Below, piece after piece: positions 15,489 to 24,486 of a DNA stretch of 64,000 nt; the stretch's first letter is position 1; every line of letters starts with the position of its first letter. Under the pieces are notes generated by a model, which was not told the origin of the DNA, searched no databases, and was given only the letters and a program-made list of their open reading frames with translations. Position numbers and translations under genes: made by a program. Source of the stretch: Taklimakanibacter deserti (GTDB lineage Bacteria > Pseudomonadota > Alphaproteobacteria > Rhizobiales > Aestuariivirgaceae); NCBI GenBank assembly GCA_003574785.1, contig QORU01000003.1, forward strand, positions 186,001-250,000, in the 5' to 3' direction.

Positions 15489-17225
15489 CTATTTATGATC
15501 CAGATGCCAGGTCCGGTCCCAGCTCTCAGGAGGCGGTGCCGTCCTGAAGCCGTCGATGCGCTTGATGAAGGCCAGTGACGGCCCGTCATTGGGAACGGCT
15601 TCGAGGCCAGCGGCAAAGGCGCTGCGGGCCTCGTCCCAGCGCCGTGCCCGATAGGCCGCGAGGCCTTCGGCGAACCGGGCCCTGAGCTCGATCTGGGGGC
15701 CTGTGAGCTCGCCTGGGCGCCCCATGATTTCGAACATGGCTTGCGGCCGGGTCTCGCCCAGCACGACCACACGATCGATCTCGCGCGTCTCGATGGTCCC
15801 CGCGGCACCCGCCACCGTGTCGGCGGATACGAGGATGTGGCTGCCATAGAGCTTGCCGGCGCCTTCGAGCCGCGATGCCAGGTTCACCGTCTCGCCGAGG
15901 ACGGTATAGCTCATCATCAGCTCCGAACCGATGCTGCCGACCAGCGCCTCGCCCGTGGCGATGCCGATGCGGATGTCGAATTGTATCGGGAGCGAGCGCA
16001 TGCCGAGGAGCTCGGCGATCTCGAGCCGCAGGGAAGCCACGCGCTCCAGCATGGCGAGGGCGGCAAGGCTCGCTTGGCGCGCCTGGTCGCCAGGCTCGGT
16101 GAAGGGTGGACCCCAATAGGCCATGATCGCATCGCCGATATATTTGTCGATGATGCCGCCCTGCGCGCGGACCGGCGCGGACATCGCCGAGAAGTAGAGG
16201 TTCATGACCTTGATCAGCCCCTCGGGCGTCGTCTCCTTGCTGATGCCGGTGAAACCTTTGACATCGCAGAACATCACGGTCATGACCCGGTGCTTTCCCT
16301 CGGCGGCGAGATCCGGGTGATCGATCAGTCCCTCGACCACGCGGGGATCGACATATTTGCCGAAGGTGCGGCGGATATGTTCCTTGAGACGCAATTGCTC
16401 GACCATCCGGTTGAAGGCCGTGGTCAAATGGCCGATCTCATCGTGCGACGTGACGGCGAGCGTCTGGTCGAGATTGCCGGCCTCGACCGCGCGTGTTCCT
16501 TCGAGCAGGCGAAGAACGGGGCGCGTTATGCCGCCGCTGACCAGTAGCGCGAACACCAGACCGAGCAGGGCGGCAAGGGCGGTCAGGATCGCGGCGATCA
16601 CCAAGGCCTGGCGCTGTTTCGCAACGGTCGCCGCCGCATCCGCCTGAAGCAGGGCCAGCATGTCGGCGCGGATCGAATCGAGCTTCTGGATGAGGTCGTC
16701 GCGCAGGGCATCGACCCGGCCGAGACTGTCGGATATCGCCGGGGCGTTGCCGGTATCGAGTGCCGAGAACAGATGCTCGATCTCGCTGTTCAACAGGCGT
16801 CGCGTGTCCGCCATCGCGGTGCCGATGCGGTCCTCGAGCCGGACCAGCGCGATGGCATCTTCGGCAGAGGCCTTGCGTCTCTCGATCAGGCCGTTGATCA
16901 GGTCACGCGCCGCTTGCGCCTCTTTCTCGACCTCGCGGTCCTTGCTTTCGAACAGCTGGCGGATCTCCGCGAACTTCTCGCTCCCCGCCGGCGATTGCAT
17001 CTTCTCGATCACCATGCGGCGCAGCGCCAATGCCCGCTCGAGCGAGCGGATATTCGTCCGGGCCAGATGCCCATAGGTTGGGATATAGCTGTTGGCGAGA
17101 TCCTGGATCCGATGCTCCACCTGCATGACCCAGACCAGCGACAGGATCGCGGTAATCACCATAAGGACGATCAGTCCCACGGCGATGGCCATGATCTTCT
17201 TGCGGATCGTCAGGCTGATGGTCAT
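15489..17225 (-). CDS. Membrane class III adenylate cyclase with HAMP domain
   Basis: A 578-residue protein: TM1 (about 12-35), a long helical periplasmic region to about 200, TM2 (about 206-230), HAMP (GGITRPVLRLLEGTRAVEAG), and the catalytic domain with metal Asp residues in FCDVKGFTG and GDAIMAYWG, adenine-type Lys in DKYIGD, and transition-state Asn/Arg in ETVNLASRLEG. It should make cAMP in response to a periplasmic signal. The last 32 residues match the remnant at 2552-2650. Confidence 0.92.
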   Translation of the reverse strand: MTISLTIRKKIMAIAVGLIVLMVITAILSLVWVMQVEHRIQDLANSYIPTYGHLARTNIRSLERALALRRMVIEKMQSPAGSEKFAEIRQLFESKDREVEKEAQAARDLINGLIERRKASAEDAIALVRLEDRIGTAMADTRRLLNSEIEHLFSALDTGNAPAISDSLGRVDALRDDLIQKLDSIRADMLALLQADAAATVAKQRQALVIAAILTALAALLGLVFALLVSGGITRPVLRLLEGTRAVEAGNLDQTLAVTSHDEIGHLTTAFNRMVEQLRLKEHIRRTFGKYVDPRVVEGLIDHPDLAAEGKHRVMTVMFCDVKGFTGISKETTPEGLIKVMNLYFSAMSAPVRAQGGIIDKYIGDAIMAYWGPPFTEPGDQARQASLAALAMLERVASLRLEIAELLGMRSLPIQFDIRIGIATGEALVGSIGSELMMSYTVLGETVNLASRLEGAGKLYGSHILVSADTVAGAAGTIETREIDRVVVLGETRPQAMFEIMGRPGELTGPQIELRARFAEGLAAYRARRWDEARSAFAAGLEAVPNDGPSLAFIKRIDGFRTAPPPESWDRTWHLDHK

Positions 17226-17276
17226 GCGGTCATCTAACCCGGCGGCAAGTGAAGCGCCAGCCCCGGTGCAGGATTT

Positions 17277-19250
17277 TCACTTTGCTGAGGATCGCCGGCT
17301 TTTGCGCTTGGGCGCCGTTTTTGCCGGCTTCTCCTTGGCGCCATTGCCGGACTTTGCGGGCTTTGCTTCGCCGGCGGGCTTTGCGGCCGGACGATCCGAG
17401 AAGAGGGTCGTCACCTGCAGCGTGTCGTCCTCGCGCGTTGTAGTGGCGACACCAGTCGCACTCGCGGCAAGGCGCACCATGCGCTCGTTGCTCGCCAGAA
17501 TCTCGGCGATGAAGCCCTTGACGCCGCGCGCCATGGCGTATTCCTGCAACCGCGCCTGCAGCGCGCTGCCAAGCCCCTGGCCTTGCCATTCGGGCGCCAC
17601 CATATAGGCGACCTCGGCCAGGTTGGTGGTCGGGTTGAGGAAATAGCAGCCGCTCGCCACCACCACCTCGTGCTCGCGGGGGCCAGTCACCGCGAGGAAG
17701 GCCACTTGCGTCTCGTGGTTCACATTGCACAGCGTCTGCAGGTCCTGATAGGCGAGCGAGCGCACCTTGCGGAAGAAACGCGTATAGACATCGTCGGGTG
17801 ACAGGCGATGGAAGAGGGCTCGGAGCGCATCGGCATCGGCGGCATGCGCCGGACGGATCAGGACCTCGGCGCCATTGAGGAGCGTCAGGCGCCGTTCCTC
17901 CTGGACGGGATAAGCGCCTTGAGAGCCGAGATACTGCTCGCGCGGCACATAGCCCAGCTTCCTGGCGGCTTCGATCAGAGCATCGCGATGATCGGGATGC
18001 GCTATCTCGATCATGGCCAGCGCCCGTTCGCGAATGGATTTCCCGAACAAGTAGGCGATGCCATATTCGGTGACGACATAATGCACGTTGAAGCGCCCGA
18101 TGCCGACGCCGTCTCCGGCCTCGAGCAAGGGCTTGATCCGCGAGGCGCCGGCCTCGGTCCTCGAGGCGAGGCAGACGATGGGCTTGCCGCCTTCCGATTG
18201 GGCGGCCCCGCGCATGAAGGCATGCTGAGTCGAGAGCCCACCATAGAACTGGCCCTCGAATTGATCGATGCAAACCTGGCCGGTCAAATCCATGGCAAAG
18301 GCCTGGGTGATCGAGACCATGCGATAGTTGGCCGCCACGGCGCGGGCATCGCACACTTCCTCGATGGGCCGGAAATCGAAGAGCGGATTGTCATGCACGA
18401 AATCATAGAGCTGCCGTGTCCCCAGGCAGTAGCTGGCGACGATCCGGTCGCGGTGCGGTGTCTTGCGGCGTCCGGTCACGACGCCTGATTCGACGAGGCT
18501 CATGACGCCGTCGGTAATGACATCGCTGTGGATGCCGAGATCGCGGCGATCCTTGATGTATTGCAGGGCGTCGTTGGGAACGCGGCCGAGGCCGATCTGC
18601 AATGTCGATCCGTCTTCGATGATGGCGGCGATATAGCGCGCGATCCGGTCCGCCGTGTCGCCCGCCGGCGGATGACGATATTCAGTGATCGGTGTCTCGA
18701 CATTCACAAAGGCGTCGAACCGGTCGATATGGACGAAGCTCGCGCCATGAGTGCGCGGCATCGCCGGGTTGATCTCGGCGATGACATGGCGGGCGACCTT
18801 CAGGACCGCCGGCGCCAGGTCGACCGACACGCCGAGACTGACGAAGCCACGCCCATCGGGGACTGAGACCTGCAGCAAAGCGACATCGATGGGGAGCCTG
18901 CCATTGGCGAGGAGAACCGGCACGTCCTCGAGGGCGATCGGGACATATTCGAGGCGGCCCGTACTTGCGAGATCGCGGATGTCGCTGCCGACAAAGAAGG
19001 AACGATGACGATATCGGCTTATGGGCTCGGCCGGCTTGTCGGATGAGGCGAGTGTCGTCAGGAAACTCACATATTCGAGATCTGCCGGGGCGCCCTCCAT
19101 CGTTTCGAGTGCCGCGATCAGCCCGCGCGGCGCCGCACAGCCGGTACCGAGATAGATGCGGTTTCCCGGTTTTATCGCCGCCAGAGCCTGCTTCGCATCG
19201 ACAAGCTTTGCCCCGAGACTTGCCAGTGTCGGATTTTCCGAAACGCTCAT
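17277..19250 (-). CDS. Acetyl-CoA hydrolase/transferase fused to GNAT acetyltransferase
   Basis: A 657-residue two-domain protein. Residues 1-430 match the acetyl-CoA hydrolase/CoA-transferase family (GLGRVPNDALQYI; MDLTGQVCIDQFEG, where many members have Glu in place of the Asp). A GNAT domain follows (about 460-620; VRP-like start LIRPAHAADADALR, acetyl-CoA loop EWQGQGLGSAL). The tail is Lys/Ala-rich and probably disordered. This fusion is known in proteobacteria but its substrate is not. ATG 19250 is preceded by AGG; ATG 19280 is an alternative. Confidence 0.85.
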   Translation of the reverse strand: MSVSENPTLASLGAKLVDAKQALAAIKPGNRIYLGTGCAAPRGLIAALETMEGAPADLEYVSFLTTLASSDKPAEPISRYRHRSFFVGSDIRDLASTGRLEYVPIALEDVPVLLANGRLPIDVALLQVSVPDGRGFVSLGVSVDLAPAVLKVARHVIAEINPAMPRTHGASFVHIDRFDAFVNVETPITEYRHPPAGDTADRIARYIAAIIEDGSTLQIGLGRVPNDALQYIKDRRDLGIHSDVITDGVMSLVESGVVTGRRKTPHRDRIVASYCLGTRQLYDFVHDNPLFDFRPIEEVCDARAVAANYRMVSITQAFAMDLTGQVCIDQFEGQFYGGLSTQHAFMRGAAQSEGGKPIVCLASRTEAGASRIKPLLEAGDGVGIGRFNVHYVVTEYGIAYLFGKSIRERALAMIEIAHPDHRDALIEAARKLGYVPREQYLGSQGAYPVQEERRLTLLNGAEVLIRPAHAADADALRALFHRLSPDDVYTRFFRKVRSLAYQDLQTLCNVNHETQVAFLAVTGPREHEVVVASGCYFLNPTTNLAEVAYMVAPEWQGQGLGSALQARLQEYAMARGVKGFIAEILASNERMVRLAASATGVATTTREDDTLQVTTLFSDRPAAKPAGEAKPAKSGNGAKEKPAKTAPKRKSRRSSAK

Positions 19251-19422
19251 TTTGCCTGCCCCCAAGCTATTGCCGCTCATAGTATTCGCGCGCGACCAGT
19301 CACCAGGCAAGAAACAAAACTGCGATCGGTCATTGGCGGAATCGTGTTTGGCGGGACACACAAAGTCCCCCACGAGATACATTTTTTCAGACTTGCCCTA
19401 AGGAAATATCTGTCGCTTCGCC

Positions 19423-19473
19423 TTGACAGCCATGTCGTTCTTTTTATAGAACAATCGGGATTTTAAATAGAAC
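19423..19473 (+). promoter_or_regulatory. Candidate promoter with repeated ATAGAAC boxes
   Basis: TTGACA at 19423-19428, a 16-base spacer and TATAGA at 19445-19450 make a sigma-70-like promoter for the sulfate-type binding protein. ATAGAAC occurs at 19446-19452 and again at 19467-19473, 21 bases apart (two helical turns). The first box is also one arm of the hairpin GTTCT-N6-AGAAC. The layout suggests a regulator covering the -10 region. Confidence 0.5.
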
Positions 19474-19507
19474 TCCTGCCCGCCTTCTCTATCCCCTTGG
19501 AGGATTT

Positions 19508-20512
19508 ATGAAAAAGCTGTTCCTGGCGCTGGCCATTGCCGCCATGACCTTCGCCGCGCCGGCCAAGGCCGAAGAGCCGAGCTCCATCCTCAATGCCTCT
19601 TATGACATTGCGCGCGAGCTTTTCGTCGAGATCAACAAGGCGTTCATCGCCAAATACAAGGCCGATACGGCTAAGGATCTCGAAATCAACCAGTCGCATG
19701 CCGGCTCCTCCAAGCAGGCGCGCGCCGTCCTCGAAGGACTCGAAGCCGATGTCGTGACCTTCAACCAGGTGACTGATGTCCAGATCCTGCATGACAAGGG
19801 CGGCCTCGTCGCGGCCGACTGGCAGAAGCGGCTGCCCAACAACGCCTCCCCCTATTATTCCTTCGCGTCCTTCCTGGTGCGCGAAGGCAATCCCAAGGGC
19901 ATCAAGGACTGGGGCGATCTCGTGCGTGAAGACGTGAAAGTGGTCTTTCCCAACCCCAAGACCTCAGGGAACGGCCGCTACACCTATCTCGCCGCCTGGG
20001 CCTATGCGCGGGAAGCCTTCAACGGCGATGAGGCGAAGATTCGCGACTTCATCAAGAAGCTCTTCGCCAATGTGCCGGTCTTCGATACCGGCGGGCGCGG
20101 CTCAACCACCACCTTCATCGAGCGCGAGATCGGTGATGTGCTGATCACTTTCGAGGCCGAAACGCGGGTCATTGCCAAAGAATATGGCCAGGGCAAGTTC
20201 GAGGCCGTGACGCCGCCCACCAGCGTCATCGCCGAATTCCCGGTGAGCGTCGTCGACAAGATTGCCGATGAGCGTGGCTCGCGTGCCATTGCCGAGGCCT
20301 ATCTCAATTTCCTCTACACGCCGGAAGCCCAGGAGATCATCGTCCAGTTCGGCAACCGCGTGCATGAGCCGAGCGTGGTCGAGCGTCACAAGGCCGAATT
20401 CCCGGAGGTGAAGCTCTACACCGTAGAGGACGTGTTCGGCGGCTGGCCCAAATTGACGAAGGAACATTTCGGCTCGGGCGGCATCCTCGATGAGCTCTAT
20501 GTCGCCCGCTGA
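19508..20512 (+). CDS. Sulfate/thiosulfate-type periplasmic binding protein
   Basis: A 334-residue protein with signal peptide ending AAPAKA and GGAGG 5 bases before ATG. It shows the Sbp/CysP family features: LNASYDIARELFVEINKAF, INQSHAGSSKQARAVLEGL, NPKTSGNGRYTYLAAWAYA. The family delivers sulfate or thiosulfate to the CysTWA importer. No cysT, cysW or cysA gene lies nearby, so it is an orphan receptor that must use permeases encoded elsewhere. Confidence 0.92.
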   Translation: MKKLFLALAIAAMTFAAPAKAEEPSSILNASYDIARELFVEINKAFIAKYKADTAKDLEINQSHAGSSKQARAVLEGLEADVVTFNQVTDVQILHDKGGLVAADWQKRLPNNASPYYSFASFLVREGNPKGIKDWGDLVREDVKVVFPNPKTSGNGRYTYLAAWAYAREAFNGDEAKIRDFIKKLFANVPVFDTGGRGSTTTFIEREIGDVLITFEAETRVIAKEYGQGKFEAVTPPTSVIAEFPVSVVDKIADERGSRAIAEAYLNFLYTPEAQEIIVQFGNRVHEPSVVERHKAEFPEVKLYTVEDVFGGWPKLTKEHFGSGGILDELYVAR

Positions 20513-20606
20513 AGGCGCCTGAAGGGGACGCAGTTGCTAAAACCAGAAAAGCTACGCAAAGTTGCCTGGCCGCGAAGGCACCTTTGCGGACTTCTGGTGG
20601 ACGGTC

Positions 20607-21617
20607 ATGGGCGCTCTCTTTCGTCTCCTCGGCTTCAGCCTCCTCATTGTGGCTGCGTCCTTGCCGGCCGCGGGCACTGAACGGAAAGACGATTTCGACA
20701 GCGAAGCCGCTTCGAGGGCCATTTGGGACTTTTGCCAGGCAGACCCAAAGAAGCTGGAATTCGATCATGCTCCAGAGGCTCCCGATAGCTTCCTGCGCAA
20801 TCGCATCAATCCAAGCTCGACCGATCTCAGCTGCGGCGATCCAGCCTTCGCGATGGAGAGGCTCGGACCTAGCCTCATCGACCCCTTCGCCGTGGGCAGG
20901 GCGGTCGATGCCAATGGTGGCAGCATTCAGCGAAACGAGTTGCGCTTCAAGGACCGCAATGACTGGCACAAGGACAATGAGAGCAACTGGTACAGCATCA
21001 ACTTCAAGATCGTCGGCGCGGAAGGGAACGCGTTGCCCACTGTCGGCTCGAAACGGTGGGTCAACGCCCAGTGGAAATATGAGAAGCTCGGTCCGAATGA
21101 CAGTCCGTTCCTCGCCCAGCGCTTCGACAATGGCGTGCTGCACGTCACCGTCGAGGACGGCTTCTGCCGGTGCATGATCGCCAAAAGCCCCGGCGATCCG
21201 AGCAAGATCGCGGGCAAGCGAAACGCCACGCTCATCCCCATCGCACCGCTCGAGTGCCTGAACAACAAGATGAATGAACCGGCGGATCCGTGCGTACCGC
21301 AAAATCTAAAGCTCACCGCCTACGCCCAAGATGATTTGAGCAGCCTGCCCGATCCTTCAAAGCAATGGGTCCGCATGACTTATCTGGTGAAGGCCGGCGG
21401 GGTGCGGGAGTCCGTCTTCGAGATCTACGCGAATGGCCGTTTCATCGTCAGGGCCGAGCACGCTTATCAGGAAAAGGTCGAATTTCCCAACCGGATCAAG
21501 TTCAAGTTCGGACATTACAGAGACAAGGTGAGGACGAGCGCCGATATTCTGGTCGATCAGATTTGCGTCAGCCGGAACGTCGGCAATTGCGACAGATCAG
21601 TCGTCCTTCCAAAGTGA
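20607..21617 (+). CDS. Secreted polysaccharide-lyase-like protein
   Basis: A 336-residue protein. ATG 20607 gives a signal peptide (MGALFRLLGFSLLIVAASL, cut near AAG); an upstream ATG at 20562 adds 15 residues before it. Internal features QRNELRF, WYSINFKIVG, WKYEK and IKFKFGHYRD recall the concanavalin-like jelly roll of heparin-lyase/PL20-type polysaccharide lyases. Cys residues (FCQA, LSCGD, CRCM, ECLN, CVPQ, ICVS, NCDR) suggest disulfides outside the cytoplasm. Enzymatic activity is inferred from fold resemblance only. Confidence 0.55.
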   Translation: MGALFRLLGFSLLIVAASLPAAGTERKDDFDSEAASRAIWDFCQADPKKLEFDHAPEAPDSFLRNRINPSSTDLSCGDPAFAMERLGPSLIDPFAVGRAVDANGGSIQRNELRFKDRNDWHKDNESNWYSINFKIVGAEGNALPTVGSKRWVNAQWKYEKLGPNDSPFLAQRFDNGVLHVTVEDGFCRCMIAKSPGDPSKIAGKRNATLIPIAPLECLNNKMNEPADPCVPQNLKLTAYAQDDLSSLPDPSKQWVRMTYLVKAGGVRESVFEIYANGRFIVRAEHAYQEKVEFPNRIKFKFGHYRDKVRTSADILVDQICVSRNVGNCDRSVVLPK

Positions 21618-21620
21618 GGA

Positions 21621-22955
21621 TTAATCCTTCTCGAAATATCGGTTCTTCGGCCGGGGCAGGCCCAGATTCTCGCGCAAGGTCCGGCCCTCATATTCCGTCC
21701 GGAAGATTTGGCGCCGCTGCAGCTCCGGCACGACGCGGGTCACGAAATCATCGAGGCCTTCCGGCAGATAAGGGAACATGACGTTGAAGCCGTCGGAAGC
21801 CTCGGTCAGAAGCCATTCCTCCATCTGATCGGCGATCGTCTGAGGCGTGCCGATCATCTCGAGCGTGCCGAAGGCGCCGCCGACATATTGGGCGAGCTGG
21901 CGGACCGTCATGTTCTCCGCCTTGGCGAGCGCTACGAGCCGGTCGCGGCCGCTCTTGCTGGCATTCGATTCCGGGATCTCGGGCAAGGGGCCATCGAGAT
22001 CCAGCCCTGAAACATCGGTGCCGAGCCTGACCGAGAGCGAGGCGATGCCGCTGTCGGGATGGACCAGGCTGTCGAGATGCTTCTTCTTCGCCCTGGCCTC
22101 GGCAACCGTGTCGGCGACAATGACAAAGGCGCCGGGCAGGATTTTCAGGTGATCGGGGTCGCGGCCCAAAGCGCGCATGCGGCCCTTCACATCGGCATAG
22201 AAGCGCTGCCCGTCGGCAAGAGTGTTGACCGCGGTGAAGACCGCCTCGGCGGTTTCGGCGGCGATCTGCCGGCCCGCTTCCGAGGCGCCGGCCTGGACGA
22301 TGACCGGCCAGCCCTGAACGGGCCGCGCGATATTGAGCGGACCTCGCACCTTGAAATGCTCGCCCCTGTGGTCGAGCACATGCAGCTTCTCAGGGGTGAA
22401 ATAGATGCCGCTTTCGACATCGCGGGTGAAGGCGTCATCGGCCCAGCTGTCCCAGAGGCCGGTGACCACGTCGTAGAATTCGCGCGCTCTCTTGTAGCGG
22501 GCGCCGTGCTCGACATGCTCATCGCGGCTGAAGTTCAGCGCCTCGTCCGGATTGGCGGAGGTCACCAGGTTCCAGCCGGCGCGCCCGCCGCTCAGATGAT
22601 CGAGGGACGCGAATTTGCGCGCCACATGATAGGGCTCGTTATAGGTGGTCGAGGCGGTGGCGATGAGGCCGATATGCTCGGTCACCGCCGCCAGCGCCGG
22701 CAGCAGGGTCAAGGGATCGAAGGAAGTCACCGTGGCGCTGCGCTTCAAGGCCGGCATCGGCATGTTCATGACCGCTAAATGATCGGCCATGAAGAAGGCA
22801 TCGAACTTGCCGCGCTCGAGCGTCTGGATGAAGCGTTTCAGATGCGCGAAATTGAAATTGGCATCGGGAAAGGCGCCGGGATAGCGCCAGGCGCTGGTAT
22901 GGATGCTGACTGGGCGCATGAAGGCGCCGAGACGGAGCTGGCGGGATGGGGACAC
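21621..22955 (-). CDS. NtaA/SnaA/DszA-family flavin-dependent monooxygenase
   Basis: A 444-residue luciferase-like enzyme started at GTG 22955 (AGAGG 5 bases upstream), which gives the normal family length; the longer open frame begins with an implausible leader. Motifs include FDAFFMADH, DPLTLLPALAAVTEHIGL, NLVTSANPDEALNF, and GWPVIVQAGASEAGR. The family uses FMNH2 and O2 to cleave compounds such as nitrilotriacetate, EDTA, dibenzothiophene sulfone or pristinamycin precursors. No flavin reductase gene is adjacent. The substrate is unknown. Convergent with the lyase-like gene, 3 bases apart. Confidence 0.88.
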   Translation of the reverse strand: MSPSRQLRLGAFMRPVSIHTSAWRYPGAFPDANFNFAHLKRFIQTLERGKFDAFFMADHLAVMNMPMPALKRSATVTSFDPLTLLPALAAVTEHIGLIATASTTYNEPYHVARKFASLDHLSGGRAGWNLVTSANPDEALNFSRDEHVEHGARYKRAREFYDVVTGLWDSWADDAFTRDVESGIYFTPEKLHVLDHRGEHFKVRGPLNIARPVQGWPVIVQAGASEAGRQIAAETAEAVFTAVNTLADGQRFYADVKGRMRALGRDPDHLKILPGAFVIVADTVAEARAKKKHLDSLVHPDSGIASLSVRLGTDVSGLDLDGPLPEIPESNASKSGRDRLVALAKAENMTVRQLAQYVGGAFGTLEMIGTPQTIADQMEEWLLTEASDGFNVMFPYLPEGLDDFVTRVVPELQRRQIFRTEYEGRTLRENLGLPRPKNRYFEKD

Positions 22956-23068
22956 GAGGGACCTCTTGGGGCGGGACGGGGCTGGTTTCCTGGATATCGA
23001 TATTGGCTCCTGCCTATGACAACTTAGATTTTCTCTCGCGCTGAGGAAAAATCCTGAGGCTCGGATCA

Positions 23069-23087
23069 GGAATGAATTTTTTATTCC
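23069..23087. promoter_or_regulatory. Inverted repeat GGAAT-N9-ATTCC
   Basis: A second GGAAT/ATTCC dyad in the AT-rich divergent region between the monooxygenase and the glutamine synthetase-like gene, 25 bases before the stronger TGGAAT/ATTCCA site. It could be an auxiliary operator. Confidence 0.3.
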
Positions 23088-23111
23088 ATATGATATATGT
23101 TTTTTGTGTAT

Positions 23112-23127
23112 TGGAATTATCATTCCA
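23112..23127. promoter_or_regulatory. Candidate operator TGGAATTATCATTCCA
   Basis: A perfect 16-base palindrome (6-base arms, 4-base centre) 43 bases upstream of the glutamine synthetase-like start. It shares the TGGA-N8-TCCA frame with 27753-27768 in front of the Pot-type importer genes. The nearby RpiR-type regulator is the most likely binder. Confidence 0.5.
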
Positions 23128-23169
23128 TTCTGATAAGGGCTCGTCATCGAAAGGGGAAACGCGATAGCG

Positions 23170-24486
23170 ATGAAGAAACCAGACGATATCGTGATGGTCT
23201 GCATCTGCGACTATGCCGGGCAGGTGAAGGGCAAGGGCTTTCGCGGCAAGGATCTCAAGAGCCGCTTGCGCAGCGGGGTGGGCCTCGCGCCGAGCAATCT
23301 GATGATCACCACTTTCGGGCAGATCGTCGACACGCCCTGGGGACCGCGCGGCGAGCTCATCATGATGCCGGCGCCGGAGACCGAGGTGACCGTCGAGCAC
23401 GGTCCCGACCGGCCGCGCGAACGTTTCCTGTTGGCGAGCCTCCTTGATCTCGATGGCGAGCCCTGGTCCTGCTGCCCGCGCAGCTGGCTCAAGAAGGGGC
23501 TCGATGCGCTCGAAGCGGAAACGGGCCTCAGGCTCAACTCCGCTTTCGAGCATGAATTCCACTATACCGGTGCCACACCGCGCCTCGGCGATGCCTATTC
23601 GCTCGATGCGATGCGCCTGCAGGGCGCTTTCGCCCAGCGTCTGATGCAGGCGCTGGATGAGAACGGCATCGATCCCGAGATGGTGCTGCCGGAATATGGG
23701 CCGCAGCAATTCGAAGTCACGTGCCGGCCGGCGCTTGGACTCAAATCCGCCGACGATGCCGTGCGCTTGCGCGAGATCACGCGCAGCGTCGCCCGCGCAT
23801 TGGGCCAGAAGGCGACCTTCTCGCCGGTGATGGGAGCGGGCGCCGTCGGCAATGGCGTGCATGTGCATTTCAGTCTCGAGGACAAGAACGGCAAGCCGCA
23901 AACCTTCGACCCCGAACGGCCCCATCGGATCGGCGAGGCGGCGGCGCATTTCACCGCCGGGATCCTCTCGGCCATGCCGGCGCTGGTGGCGCTGACGGCG
24001 CCTTCGGCCGTCTCCTATGAGCGCTTGCAGCCGAACCGCTGGAGCGCCAGCTACAACAATCTTGCCGACAAGGACCGCGAAGCGGGCGTGCGCATCTGTC
24101 CCTTGTCCAAGCTGCCGGGCACCGATGCCAGGAAGAGCTTCAATCTCGAATATCGCGCCGCCGATGCCGCCGCCAATCCCTATCTGACGCTCGGCGCCCT
24201 GGTATGGGCCGGACTGCAGGGCATTCGCGACCGACTGCCATTGCCCGCGGCAACGGAAGGCGATCCAGGCCAATTGCCGGAAGAGGAGCGCCGCAAGCGC
24301 GGTCTCAGCCGCTTGCCCGCAAGCCTCGGCGCGGCGCTCGATGAATTCGCCGCCGACAAGCGCATCGCGGACTGGATGGGTGCCGATTTCGTCAATGCCT
24401 ATCTCACCCACAAGCGCAGCGAGTTGAAGCTTGTGAAGGACCTCGATCTCAACGAGCAGATCAAGCGTTATGTTGAAGTCTACTGA
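23170..24486 (+). CDS. Glutamine synthetase-like gamma-glutamyl ligase (PuuA/GlnT type)
   Basis: A 438-residue type I/III-like glutamine synthetase fold protein. Catalytic landmarks: EHEFHY (metal Glu), EYGPQQFEV, GNGVHVHFSL (His of the glutamate site), RLQPNRWSASYN, and NLEYRAADAAANPYL. It lacks the adenylylation Tyr loop of housekeeping GlnA. Such paralogues ligate glutamate to amines (polyamines, ethanolamine, isopropylamine) at ATP cost. The next two genes follow with an overlap (16 bases) and a 4-base gap, so an amine catabolic operon is likely. Confidence 0.85.
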   Translation: MKKPDDIVMVCICDYAGQVKGKGFRGKDLKSRLRSGVGLAPSNLMITTFGQIVDTPWGPRGELIMMPAPETEVTVEHGPDRPRERFLLASLLDLDGEPWSCCPRSWLKKGLDALEAETGLRLNSAFEHEFHYTGATPRLGDAYSLDAMRLQGAFAQRLMQALDENGIDPEMVLPEYGPQQFEVTCRPALGLKSADDAVRLREITRSVARALGQKATFSPVMGAGAVGNGVHVHFSLEDKNGKPQTFDPERPHRIGEAAAHFTAGILSAMPALVALTAPSAVSYERLQPNRWSASYNNLADKDREAGVRICPLSKLPGTDARKSFNLEYRAADAAANPYLTLGALVWAGLQGIRDRLPLPAATEGDPGQLPEEERRKRGLSRLPASLGAALDEFAADKRIADWMGADFVNAYLTHKRSELKLVKDLDLNEQIKRYVEVY

